The notes: a model not told the origin generated them from the sequence alone. Counted from the stretch's first letter, positions 1-6,955 are shown. The stretch: DNA of 16,617 nt from an uncultured Coriobacteriaceae bacterium (GCA_900552585.1 USAB01000035.1:1-16617); one strand, 5' to 3'. Numbers and translations: made by a program.

Positions 1-442
1 TCGGCACCGGGCGGCACTTCTACGCCGTTGATGCGCGTGATTTGCGCCACGCCGCCGCCGATGCTCTCGCCGCGCACGTCGGTCTCCGCCCCGGAGGCAT
101 CGTACACGTGGATGTCGACCGTGTTCGGATGCGGAGTGGGCACATCGGGCACTGGCTCGAACGAGAATGCCAGCCCTGCCTGCCGGGCGTAGTCGAACGA
201 GTCGCGGATGCGCAGGTCGTCGGCTTCCATGCCCAGCATGCCCGCCACCAGCGCGCGGTCCGTGCCGTGGCCGTAGCCCGTTTCAGCGAGAAGCTGCCGT
301 AGAGCCTGAACCGGACGTTGACGGGTTCAGCGGCCAGCAGCTTGCGGCACAGGTAGGCGATGCGGAGGGCTCCGGCCGTATGGCTGCTGGAGGGGCCCAC
401 CATGATGGGGCCGATGACATCGCGGATGCTGATGGTTTTCAT
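1..442 (-). pseudogene. sdaAB: L-serine dehydratase, iron-sulfur type, beta subunit; frameshifted and cut by the left edge
   Basis: This is the N-terminal part of the beta subunit of the two-subunit [4Fe-4S] L-serine dehydratase, which deaminates L-serine to pyruvate and ammonia in the cytoplasm. The start at 442 follows an AAAGGAG ribosome binding site. Residues 1-52 carry the family hallmark GPSSSHTAG (residues 16-24) and the strand ending LYGSF. The reading frame then breaks near 284-289. In the frame that resumes with GAA at 284 the protein continues as ETGYGHGTDRALVAGMLGM and later PHPNTVDIHV and ESIGGG, all typical of the family. The family pattern is YGSF-x-ETxxGHGTD, so there are two extra bases (or one missing). 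Both halves look well conserved, which suggests either a very recent mutation or a consensus error. The rest of the gene, and probably the alpha subunit, lies beyond the left edge. Confidence 0.88.
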
Positions 443-602
443 TGCAGGCTCCTTTCGCCGCCCGTCTCCGATGCGGGCTGCGTTCGGAATGCTACACCTG
501 CTATGGCAGGGCGCATGCGGCGCATGCCCGTGCCGTTGCAATCTCCATACGTTCGCCTCTGCGTTCGTGCGAACGCCGATATGCCGCCTGCAGGCAGAGG
601 AA

Positions 603-645
603 GGGCCCGGCGGATGCAACGCACGTGCGTATATCCGCCGGGCCC
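603..645. terminator. 13-bp GC hairpin downstream of the macrodomain gene
   Basis: The arms at 603-615 and 633-645 (GGGCCCGGCGGAT and its exact complement) enclose a 17-base loop that itself contains ACGCACGTGCGT, a 12-base palindrome. It lies 26 bases beyond the stop of the minus-strand macrodomain gene. On the minus strand it is followed by TTCCTCT rather than a clean T run, so it is a weak match to a classical intrinsic terminator. It may act in both directions or be the target of another factor. Confidence 0.55.
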
Positions 646-670
646 GTTGCGTCGGGGCGGGGCAGTGCCG

Positions 671-1540
671 CTAGCGCAGCGTCACGCCCTCGGGCAGGTC
701 GATGTCGTGCACGTCGAATGCGTCCGGATCGTCTTCCGCGTCCTGCTTCGGCGCCGGCTGCGGCTCTTCGGGCGTAGGGGCACCGAATGCGTGGTCGAAG
801 GCGTCGAACTGCGCGCGCGGAACGGCGAACACGATGCGGCGCACGCTGCCGGGATGCTCGTCCATCCAGTCCTGGAAGAAGCCGATGACCTGGTTTGCGG
901 GATAGCCCTGGCGCCCGCAGCCGAATGCGCCGCAGATGACGTTCTCGTCGCCGTTCGCGGCCGCGATGTTCAGGAACGTGCGGATGCGGTTCTCGATGGC
1001 CTGGTTGCGCTCCGCTTCGCCGCGGTTGTTTTCCTTCGCGCGCGTCAGGTTCGGCTCCGGCAGCGCGATGACGTCGGCGCGGCGCACTTCGCCGTTGCGG
1101 TTGAACACGACGTCCGGCAAGTACAGCGCACGGTCCGTGAACAGCTGGCCGGCCGCAAAGCCGCGGTTGCCGTCGTAATAGCGCTCCTTCAGGCCCTCCA
1201 GCACGCAGAACAGGTCGCTGTCGGCGCACAGTATCTGTTCCGGGCCGAACGCGCCGTCCAGGTAATTGCCGCCCGGGCGCGTGAACGAGCAGGGGTCGAC
1301 GAGCGCCGTCTTGCCGGTTTCGTCCTGCAGCGCAGTGGGCGCGAATGCCGTGGTGACGGCCGTCTCCGTAGCCGGGAACGCCGGTTCCGGAAGCTCCAGG
1401 GCGCGGCCCTGCCCGTCCTCGTAGATGACCGCATTCTCGACGGTTGCCGCGATGTCGGAGGCGAACACCGCCTTCATGAGGCCGACGTGCTTCGCCGCTT
1501 CCTTCTTGCGGGCTTCCCTGCGCTCGTTGCTGACTGCCAT
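671..1540 (-). CDS. TIGR02452-type macrodomain protein (microbial PARG-like)
   Basis: A cytoplasmic protein of 289 residues. The order of motifs matches the TIGR02452/DUF2263 family, whose characterised members are bacterial-type poly(ADP-ribose) glycohydrolases that bind ADP-ribose. Visible blocks are RPGGNYLDGAFGPEQILC (residues 88-105), LFTDRALYLPDVVF (133-146), ADVIALPEPN (155-164) and VICGAFGCGRQGYPA (201-215). The usual active-site loop is GGG-(x)n-QEE; here the gap-free equivalent is GGN...PEQ, so the glutamate aligned with the catalytic one is Gln102. Residues from about 254 form an acidic, proline-rich tail absent from the core fold. The start at 1540 is preferred because GAGAGGGAG precedes it; the frame stays open further upstream but lacks a better site. 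It lies downstream of metA, but a strong terminator separates them. Substrate and physiological role are not known from the sequence. Confidence 0.85.
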   Translation of the reverse strand: MAVSNERREARKKEAAKHVGLMKAVFASDIAATVENAVIYEDGQGRALELPEPAFPATETAVTTAFAPTALQDETGKTALVDPCSFTRPGGNYLDGAFGPEQILCADSDLFCVLEGLKERYYDGNRGFAAGQLFTDRALYLPDVVFNRNGEVRRADVIALPEPNLTRAKENNRGEAERNQAIENRIRTFLNIAAANGDENVICGAFGCGRQGYPANQVIGFFQDWMDEHPGSVRRIVFAVPRAQFDAFDHAFGAPTPEEPQPAPKQDAEDDPDAFDVHDIDLPEGVTLR

Positions 1541-1580
1541 AGCTCCCTCTCTCGCTTTCTGCTCTGCGCTCTCGATTACG

Positions 1581-1610
1581 AAAAAAGGGCACCGCCTGGT
1601 GCGATGCCCT
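1581..1610 (-). terminator. Rho-independent terminator of metA
   Basis: Read on the minus strand the sequence is AGGGCA, an inner CGC-ACCAG-GCG stem-loop, TGCCCT, then six T. It sits 11 bases past the metA stop codon and ends the metA transcript before the macrodomain gene. The arms are at 1586-1591 and 1605-1610. Confidence 0.85.
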
Positions 1611-1620
1611 GCCGTCCGGT

Positions 1621-2841
1621 TTACGCGTCGTGCGTTTCGGCATCGGCGTGGAATGCCTTGACGTCGATGTCCTCCGCCTTGCCCAGGTTCTCCATGCATT
1701 GCTGGATGTCCGCCCAGCTTGAGTTGTCCGTTGCCACATGCGCGTGGATGACTATCTGGAAGTTGTCGGCGTTCACTTCCTGGTTGATGTCATCGATTGC
1801 AACTCCCAGGTTTGCCAGCGCCGTGGAGAGCTTCGCCAGGATGCCCACCTTGTCCTTGCCCGCTGCCGTGATGGTGAAAGCTCCCACATCGGACGTGACC
1901 TCCGCAAGGTCGGCGTGCAGCACGCCCACCTGGGACATGTCGAACGGCGTGGTCTGGTACACATAGTAGTTCAGCCAGTTGCTGTACAGCAACTGTCCGT
2001 GCGCGTTCCAGGTCTTCTGCGGCTCCAGGCTGGGGTTGTCGTCGGGGAAGTAGTGCACGGGGAACGGCGCCTTGTCGCCCATCTTCTCCAAGTCGCGGAT
2101 ATACTCGTTCGCCAACGTGTCGAAATCGTATTCCGAATGGCCGAACACGAAGATGTTGCGGCTGTCCAGGCTCTTCGCCAGATAGGCGCCCGCCTCGTCC
2201 GAGATGGCGATGTTCTCCACGTCCGGGCAGCGCTCGATATCCTGTACGTACACGCCCGTGTTGCGGGAGTGCGGCGCCATGAACGTGCTGTCGAAGCCCC
2301 GCACCAGCGGCGACGTCTTCTTCACCACGCGATGCTCGAAGATGCCGGTGAGCTTATGGCTCAGCGGATGCTTGTTGATGCCGTAGTGGTAGTACAGGCC
2401 CGCCTGCGCGCCCCAGCAGATATGGAACGTGGAATGCACGTGCGTGTTGCTCCACTCCATGATGTTGCACAGCTCCGGCCAGTAGTCCACGTCTTCGAAG
2501 CGCAGCTTCTCCACGGGTGCGCCCGTGATGATCATGCCGTCGAAGTGCTCGTCCTTGATCTGGTCGAACGTGGTGTAGAACGCCTCCATGTGGGCAGCCG
2601 ACGTGTTGCGCGAGGCGTGGCTTGCCATGCGCATGAACTTGACCTCGATTTGCAGCGGCGTGTTCGAAAGCTTGCGCAGGATCTGCGTCTCCGTGTCGAT
2701 TTTCAGCGGCATCAGGTTCAGCAGCAGCAGGCGCAGCGGCCTGATGTGCTGCGTCATGGCGCGCCGCTCCGTCATGACGAAGATGTTCTCCGCCTGTAGC
2801 TGGGCCGTGGCGGGAAGGGCATTCGGGATTTTGATAGGCAT
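1621..2841 (-). CDS. metA: Homoserine O-acyltransferase MetA with fused C-terminal ACT domain
   Basis: MetA activates homoserine by O-acylation, the committed step of methionine synthesis. Residues 1 to about 305 are a complete MetA: GAPVEKL (107-113), HICWGAQAGLYYHYGI (140-155) with the nucleophile Cys142, and GHSEYD (234-239) with His235 and Glu237, matching E. coli numbering. Glu111 is the residue that in Bacillus-type MetA favours acetyl-CoA, where E. coli has Gly, so O-acetylhomoserine is the likely product. After NYYVYQTTPFD (291-301) there are about 100 extra residues. They include AFTITAAGKDKVGILAKLS (321-339) and a DDINQEV strand, which look like an ACT domain of the UPF0237/GcvR kind. 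Normal MetA proteins end near residue 305. The start at 2841 follows AAAGGAG. A short dyad covers the leader and a terminator follows the gene, so it is probably a single-gene unit. Confidence 0.95.
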   Translation of the reverse strand: MPIKIPNALPATAQLQAENIFVMTERRAMTQHIRPLRLLLLNLMPLKIDTETQILRKLSNTPLQIEVKFMRMASHASRNTSAAHMEAFYTTFDQIKDEHFDGMIITGAPVEKLRFEDVDYWPELCNIMEWSNTHVHSTFHICWGAQAGLYYHYGINKHPLSHKLTGIFEHRVVKKTSPLVRGFDSTFMAPHSRNTGVYVQDIERCPDVENIAISDEAGAYLAKSLDSRNIFVFGHSEYDFDTLANEYIRDLEKMGDKAPFPVHYFPDDNPSLEPQKTWNAHGQLLYSNWLNYYVYQTTPFDMSQVGVLHADLAEVTSDVGAFTITAAGKDKVGILAKLSTALANLGVAIDDINQEVNADNFQIVIHAHVATDNSSWADIQQCMENLGKAEDIDVKAFHADAETHDA

Positions 2842-2849
2842 AGCGGCTC

Positions 2850-2874
2850 CTTTACGATTCTGTTAACCGTAAAG
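2850..2874 (-). promoter_or_regulatory. Dyad overlapping the metA ribosome binding site
   Basis: On the minus strand CTTTACG and CGTAAAG (7-base arms at 2868-2874 and 2850-2856) flank an 11-base spacer containing GTTAACAGAAT. The arm nearer the gene shares its AAAG with the AAAGGAG ribosome binding site. As RNA it could hide that site; as DNA it could be an operator. It is the only symmetric element visible in the metA leader, and no S-box-like fold was recognised. Confidence 0.4.
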
Positions 2875-2951
2875 TATCGCACAATCCGATAGCCGTGGCA
2901 TGAAATGGTTTTCCGCATTTCAGATGACCGGTGTTCGCCGGAACAGAATGC

Positions 2952-2997
2952 AAAAGCGCCCCCGTCGCGCTGCAGGCTGCAGCCGGGCGGGGGCGCT
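2952..2997 (-). terminator. Rho-independent terminator of icd
   Basis: The 10-base arms AGCGCCCCCG (2955-2964) and CGGGGGCGCT (2988-2997) enclose an inner GGCTGCAGCC palindrome region. On the minus strand the stem is followed by TTTTGC. It lies 36 bases past the icd stop, between icd and metA. Confidence 0.8.
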
Positions 2998-3033
2998 GTG
3001 CGTCCGTGCGGGAAACGCGGCGGTTCTCTTTCG

Positions 3034-4242
3034 TTACAGGGAAGCCTCCAGCGTCTCGCGGATGGCCTTGATGAAGTCCTGCGTGTTCAGCTTCGTGGGA
3101 TTCGGCAGGTTCGTGATCAGCGTCAGGTCGCCGGTCATCTTGCCGGACTCGATGGTGCCGATCGTGGCCGCTTCCAGCTTGTCTGCGAACGCCATCAGCT
3201 CGGGGATGCCGTCCAGCTCGCCGCGCTTGCGCAGCGCGCCCGTCCAGGCGAAGATCGTGGCCACGGAGTTCGTGGACGTCTCCTCGCCGCGCTGGTGCTT
3301 GTAATAGTGGCGCTGCACGGTGCCGTGCGCCGCCTCGTATTCGTAATAGCCCTGCGGGCTGACCAGCACGGACGTCATCATGGCCAGGCTGCCGAATGCG
3401 CTGGACAGCATGTCGCTCATCACGTCGCCGTCGTAGTTCTTGCACGCCCAGATGAAGCCGCCCTTCGACTTCATGACGCGCGCCACGGCGTCATCGATGA
3501 GCGTGTAGAAGTACTCGATGCCGGCATCTTCGAACTTCTTCGCGTACTCCGCTTCGTACATCTCGCGGAAGATATCCTTGAAGCGGTGGTCGTACTTCTT
3601 CGAGATGGTGTCCTTCGTGGCGAACCATAGGTCCTGCTTCGTGGCCAGGGCGAACTCGAAGCAGCTGCGCGCGAAGCTTTCGATGGAGGAATCCAGGTTA
3701 TGCTGGCCCTGGATGACGCCCGGGCCGCTGAACTCGTGAATCAGCTCGCGCGTCTCCGTGCCGTCTGCGGCCGTGAAGACCAGCTCGGCCTTGCCGGGGC
3801 CAGGGATGCGCATCTCCACGTTCTTGTACACGTCGCCGTACGCATGGCGGGCGATGGTGATGGGCTTCTCCCAGGAACGGACATTCGGCTCGATGCCCTT
3901 GACCACGATAGGGGCGCGGAACACCGTGCCGTCGAGGATGGCGCGGATGGTGCCGTTCGGGCTCTTCCACATCTGCTTCAGGTTGTATTCCTTCACGCGT
4001 GCGGCGTTCGGCGTGATGGTGGCGCATTTCACGGCCACGCCCAGGCGCTTCGTGGCCTCGGAGGCGTCGATGGTCACCTGGTCGTTCGTGGCGTCTCGGT
4101 TCTTCAGGCCCAGGTCGTAGTATTCCGTCTTCAGATCGATGAACGGATTGATCAGCTCGTCCTTGATCAGCTGCCAGATGATGCGCGTCATTTCGTCGCC
4201 GTCCATCTCGACGAGCGGGGTCTTCATTTCGATTTTCGCCAT
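3034..4242 (-). CDS. icd: Isocitrate dehydrogenase, NADP-dependent
   Basis: It oxidatively decarboxylates isocitrate to 2-oxoglutarate in the TCA cycle, in the cytoplasm. The 402-residue length and sequence fit the homodimeric eukaryote-like type (TIGR00127) rather than the E. coli type. Visible signatures are ATITPNAARVKEYNLKQMWK (74-93) followed by SPNGTIR, which holds the substrate-binding Ser, Asn and Arg. Others are GTVFRAPI, the KNYDGDVMSD block that binds the metal and substrate, and HGTVQRHYYKHQRGEETSTN for NADP and the conserved C-terminal half. The Arg and His in GTVQRHY support NADP rather than NAD. The ATG at 4242 is chosen because GAAAGGG precedes it by a suitable distance; an in-frame GTG five codons upstream would place the binding site inside the gene. 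It is flanked by its own terminator and a TACAAT box upstream, so it is probably monocistronic. Confidence 0.96.
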   Translation of the reverse strand: MAKIEMKTPLVEMDGDEMTRIIWQLIKDELINPFIDLKTEYYDLGLKNRDATNDQVTIDASEATKRLGVAVKCATITPNAARVKEYNLKQMWKSPNGTIRAILDGTVFRAPIVVKGIEPNVRSWEKPITIARHAYGDVYKNVEMRIPGPGKAELVFTAADGTETRELIHEFSGPGVIQGQHNLDSSIESFARSCFEFALATKQDLWFATKDTISKKYDHRFKDIFREMYEAEYAKKFEDAGIEYFYTLIDDAVARVMKSKGGFIWACKNYDGDVMSDMLSSAFGSLAMMTSVLVSPQGYYEYEAAHGTVQRHYYKHQRGEETSTNSVATIFAWTGALRKRGELDGIPELMAFADKLEAATIGTIESGKMTGDLTLITNLPNPTKLNTQDFIKAIRETLEASL

Positions 4243-4285
4243 AGCGGGCCCTTTCACCTATTCGCGTTTGTGTGCAACGACCGTT

Positions 4286-4291
4286 ATTGTA
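4286..4291 (-). promoter_or_regulatory. Possible -10 box of icd
   Basis: TACAAT on the minus strand lies 44 bases before the icd start, in an otherwise GC-rich gap. No convincing -35 hexamer is present at 16-18 bases; the closest is TTCGCA with a 20-base spacer. Treat it as a candidate only. Confidence 0.3.
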
Positions 4292-4410
4292 CGGCTTGCG
4301 TGTGGCGTGCTTGCGAATTCGCGGCAAGAAGTTACAGAGGCGAAACGAGCGCGGGACGCTTCTCGGCAATCGGTCGGGGCGGGCGCCGCCTGCGGGCGAA
4401 CGGCGGTTTT

Positions 4411-4431
4411 CGGCGGGCGAACGGCCCGCCG
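4411..4431. terminator. GC hairpin between the histidine phosphatase gene and icd
   Basis: The 8-base arms CGGCGGGC (4411-4418) and GCCCGCCG (4424-4431) have a 5-base loop. It lies 58 bases past the phosphatase stop on the minus strand and is followed there by AAAACC, so it lacks a T run. The rest of the gap from 4243 to 4488 shows no gene. Confidence 0.35.
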
Positions 4432-4488
4432 TGTTGCATCTTGCGTGGCGTGGCGGCATGCCGCGCGTGCCGTTATCGCCGGCTTCTC

Positions 4489-5112
4489 TTACAGGTCCTT
4501 CAGGAACGATACGGTGTCATGCACGTGCAGATGCTCCAGCCGAATGTGCCCGTCGTCCGTATGGCGAACGTCGGCGCAGATGAGGTGGCAGTTGCCGGGA
4601 TTCCAGCTCAGGTAGCCGCGTCCTGCCTTCTCAGCGGCGGACAGCAGCCCGTCGCACACGGCCATAATCACGCCGCCATGGGCCACGATCAGCGCATACG
4701 GCGCGTCTGCCGCCTCCTGTTCGCGTACGACGGATTCCACGGCGGCGATGACGTGGCGCTGATGCTGCCCGCGCGATTCGCCATGGGGCGCGGGAAGGGC
4801 CCATTCGGAGTCGTGCCATTCCTTGAAACGGGGATCGCCTGCCAGCTCCGCGGCATTCGCTCCCTGGAAGTCGCCGAAATCCATCTCGCGCAGCCCAGGT
4901 ACCACGCGCTGCCGCGCGTTCGGGAAGCAGATGCGCGCCGTCTGCCGCGCCCGCAGAAGCGGGCTCACGTATGCCAGCGCCACCTCCGGCGCACAGCCGG
5001 CCGCCTGCGCCTGCGCCTGTCCCGTGGCATTGATGGGTATGTCCGTGGTGCCCGTATAGCGGTTCTCCACGTTGTAGTCCGTCTGCCCATGGCGCATGAT
5101 GACCAGCTTCAT
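4489..5112 (-). CDS. Histidine phosphatase family protein (phosphoglycerate mutase-like)
   Basis: A 207-residue protein of the histidine phosphatase clan, which uses a phospho-histidine intermediate. The N-terminal motif MRHGQTDYN (residues 6-14) holds Arg7 and the nucleophile His8. SPLLRARQTA (50-59) supplies a second Arg, LREMDFGDFQG (74-84) the acid Glu76, and VAHGG (143-147) the second His. The closest functional classes by eye are small phosphatases such as GpmB-like or alpha-ribazole phosphatase (CobC) enzymes rather than glycolytic dPGM, because the long GpmA insertions are missing. No cobamide genes lie nearby, so a CobC role is unsupported. The start at 5112 follows AAGGGGG. It diverges from uppP, with 186 bases between the starts. 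Confidence 0.9.
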   Translation of the reverse strand: MKLVIMRHGQTDYNVENRYTGTTDIPINATGQAQAQAAGCAPEVALAYVSPLLRARQTARICFPNARQRVVPGLREMDFGDFQGANAAELAGDPRFKEWHDSEWALPAPHGESRGQHQRHVIAAVESVVREQEAADAPYALIVAHGGVIMAVCDGLLSAAEKAGRGYLSWNPGNCHLICADVRHTDDGHIRLEHLHVHDTVSFLKDL

Positions 5113-5244
5113 GACTGATCCCCCTTCATGCCCGCTGCAGCGCGGGCGCTCTTTCCGCACCCGATAGTAGCGCCGCGGTGCCACCGTCGCATGTGAAGAA
5201 TGTGCTCATGCGCGTTCCTTCACGAGGCCCTTACAAATACCCTC

Positions 5245-5250
5245 TAGAAT
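5245..5250 (+). promoter_or_regulatory. Possible -10 box of uppP
   Basis: TAGAAT lies 48 bases before the uppP start in the region shared with the divergent phosphatase gene. No good -35 hexamer is seen at normal spacing; TTCACG lies 20 bases upstream. Confidence 0.28.
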
Positions 5251-5298
5251 CTCACCGTTTGCATAAGATCGGCTGCGGCCGGCGGAAGGGAACACGAC

Positions 5299-6219
5299 AT
5301 GATACTCATCGAAGCATTGAAGGCGTTCTTCATCGGCGTGGTGGAGGGCATTACGGAATGGCTGCCCATCTCGTCGACCGGCCATATGATCCTGGTGGAC
5401 GCATTCGTGAAGCTGGATGTGTCCTCGCAGTTCCTGGCGCTGTTCCTGGTGGTCATCCAGATCGGTGCCATCATGGCCGTCATCATCCTGTATTTCACGA
5501 AGCTGAATCCGTTCTCGCGCAAGAAGACGCGCGAGGAGCGCAAGGGCACGTGGCGACTGTGGGGCATGGTGCTCATCGGCTGCATACCGGCCGCCATCGT
5601 GGGCCTGCTGCTGGACGACTGGGTGAACGCGCATCTGTACCGCCCCAGCGTCGTCGCGGCCATGCTCATCCTGTATGGCATCGTGTTCATCATCATGGAA
5701 ACCCGCAACCGCCGGCGCCTGGCGGATGCGCTGGCCGCCACCGGTACCCGGGGGCGCCACGCGCGCAAGCCCGCATCGCCGGAAGATGCTGCGCAGTCGC
5801 TGTTCCGCATCAACCATGTGGAAGGCATCGATGCGAAGACGGCTTTGAAAGTCGGCTGCTTCCAATGCCTGGCCATCGTGCCCGGCACCAGCCGCTCCGG
5901 TGCCATCATCATCGGCAGTATGCTGGTGGGCGTGTCCCGCACGGCCGCAGCCGAGTTCGCGTTCTTCCTGGCCATCCCTGTCATGCTGGGCTGGGGCTTG
6001 GTGAAGGTCGTGAAGTTCCTGGCGGCCGGCCTTGTCATGTCGCAGCTGGAGATAGTCGTGCTGGTCGTGGGCGTGATTACGGCGTTCATCGTGTCCGTCC
6101 TGTCCATCCGCTTCCTGATGGGCTACATCAAGACGAACGACTTCATGCCATTCGGCTGGTACCGCATTATCGTGGGCGCCGTGGTGCTGGGCTACTTCGC
6201 ATTCATGGGCACGCTGTAG
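5299..6219 (+). CDS. uppP: Undecaprenyl-diphosphatase UppP (BacA family)
   Basis: This integral membrane enzyme removes a phosphate from undecaprenyl diphosphate, regenerating the lipid carrier for peptidoglycan and other envelope polymers; overexpression gives bacitracin resistance in characterised homologues. The 306-residue product has the two signature active-site blocks: EGITEWLPISSTGHM (residues 16-30, with Glu16, Glu20, Ser25/26, Thr27, His29) and PGTSRSGAIIIGSML (195-209, with Arg199). Several hydrophobic segments alternate along the protein. A basic loop at about 136-172, rich in Arg, Ala and Lys, is longer than in the E. coli protein and explains the extra length. GGAAGGG precedes the ATG. 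It is followed by a strong hairpin and appears to be monocistronic. Confidence 0.97.
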   Translation: MILIEALKAFFIGVVEGITEWLPISSTGHMILVDAFVKLDVSSQFLALFLVVIQIGAIMAVIILYFTKLNPFSRKKTREERKGTWRLWGMVLIGCIPAAIVGLLLDDWVNAHLYRPSVVAAMLILYGIVFIIMETRNRRRLADALAATGTRGRHARKPASPEDAAQSLFRINHVEGIDAKTALKVGCFQCLAIVPGTSRSGAIIIGSMLVGVSRTAAAEFAFFLAIPVMLGWGLVKVVKFLAAGLVMSQLEIVVLVVGVITAFIVSVLSIRFLMGYIKTNDFMPFGWYRIIVGAVVLGYFAFMGTL

Positions 6220-6245
6220 CGCCGCGCAGCGCGCGCGTAAAGCAG

Positions 6246-6293
6246 GAGGCCCTCCGCATCGGTGGCGAACCGGTGCGGAGGGCCTCTTTCGTT
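6246..6293. terminator. Strong hairpin terminator between uppP and the deformylase-like gene
   Basis: The arms GAGGCCCTCCGCA (from 6246) and TGCGGAGGGCCTC (to 6286) are exact complements, extended by five more pairs (one a T-G pair) to a GGCGA loop. On the plus strand TTTCGTTT follows. It lies between converging genes and can plausibly end both, though its T run favours uppP. Confidence 0.85.
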
Positions 6294-6350
6294 TCGCGTG
6301 CTGCCCGGCGGGGCGTACGGCGGCAGGGGATGGGCGGCGTGCGCGGCGTG

Positions 6351-6770
6351 CTATACCAGCTTGCCGGCGCAGTGGTCCATCATGTGCTGGAGGATCTGCG
6401 CCTGCCAGCCCTTGAAATCGCGCTGCCTGCGCACCAGTTTCCCATCCTCGATCTGGTCGAACGCGACCTTGATCTTGTTGTAGCGCATCACGTTCGAGGC
6501 GCCTTCGAGCGTCAGGCACTGCTCCGTGGCCTTGATGGCGCCGAAGCCCACAACCATCTTCGGGTTCAGCATGACATGCGGCACATCCTTGCCGTCGCGG
6601 TAGCCGATGACGGCCTTCGCCACGCCGATCTGGTTCGCGGCCAGGCATGCGGCGTCTTCGATGCTGGACAGCGTGTCGAGCACATCTTGGGCCAGGTCGG
6701 CATCCTCCGCGCCCGCTGGTTCACAGGGCGTGGACAGGATGGCAGTATCCGTTACGAGTTCTTTGATCAT
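6351..6770 (-). CDS. Peptide deformylase-like protein lacking the catalytic Glu
   Basis: A 139-residue member of the polypeptide deformylase fold, shorter than usual active enzymes (about 150-190). The three family motifs can be located but all differ from consensus. Motif 1, normally GIGLAAPQ, is AACLAANQIG here (residues 40-49). Motif 2, EGCLS, is EQCLT (83-87), which keeps the Cys that would bind the metal. Motif 3, QHEIDH, is QHMMDH (128-133): both His ligands remain, but the catalytic Glu is Met130. Metal binding is therefore possible, while normal N-formyl hydrolysis is doubtful. I recall similar short forms in gut Actinobacteria and Firmicutes, usually annotated as deformylase. A housekeeping def would be expected elsewhere. 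The start at 6770 follows GAGAGG. Confidence 0.85.
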   Translation of the reverse strand: MIKELVTDTAILSTPCEPAGAEDADLAQDVLDTLSSIEDAACLAANQIGVAKAVIGYRDGKDVPHVMLNPKMVVGFGAIKATEQCLTLEGASNVMRYNKIKVAFDQIEDGKLVRRQRDFKGWQAQILQHMMDHCAGKLV

Positions 6771-6804
6771 GGAAACATCCTCTCGGGGGTTCGTTCGTCC
6801 GCCG

Positions 6805-6810
6805 ATTCTA
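6805..6810 (-). promoter_or_regulatory. Possible -10 box of the deformylase-like gene
   Basis: TAGAAT on the minus strand lies 34 bases before the start codon at 6770. It has no recognisable -35 partner. The rest of the gap from 6771 to 6955 holds no gene that I can support. Confidence 0.28.
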
Positions 6811-6955
6811 CCATGCGGCAGAATGCGGGACATCTGCGGGTCGTTGCAGCGGGTCGGGGCGTGGCGAAGGCGGGGGGAGGGCGCGTGGGGGTGGCGGGCC
6901 GCAACAGCGCGCGGAAGGCCGATGGCCGAAGACGCAGGACCTGCCGGGTTCTTCG

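Noticed and set aside
440..490. A glycine-riboswitch-like string (GGCGGCGAAAGGAG) before sdaAB
   Set aside because: Only the short purine-rich part matches, and it is explained by the ribosome binding site. The paired aptamer elements are absent.
167..1966. A 599-codon open frame on the plus strand across sdaAB, the macrodomain gene and metA
   Set aside because: It is antisense to three recognised genes and its translation is Arg/Ala/Val-rich with no family motifs, as expected of GC-rich shadow frames.
3700..5118. A 472-codon plus-strand open frame over icd and the phosphatase gene
   Set aside because: It is antisense to two genes with clear catalytic motifs and crosses their intergenic region; composition is that of a shadow frame.
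5130..5147. Hairpin GCCCGC/GCGGGC in the phosphatase leader, with CTCTTTCC after it on the plus strand
   Set aside because: No plus-strand gene ends before it, and a 6-bp stem is expected by chance in such GC-rich sequence.
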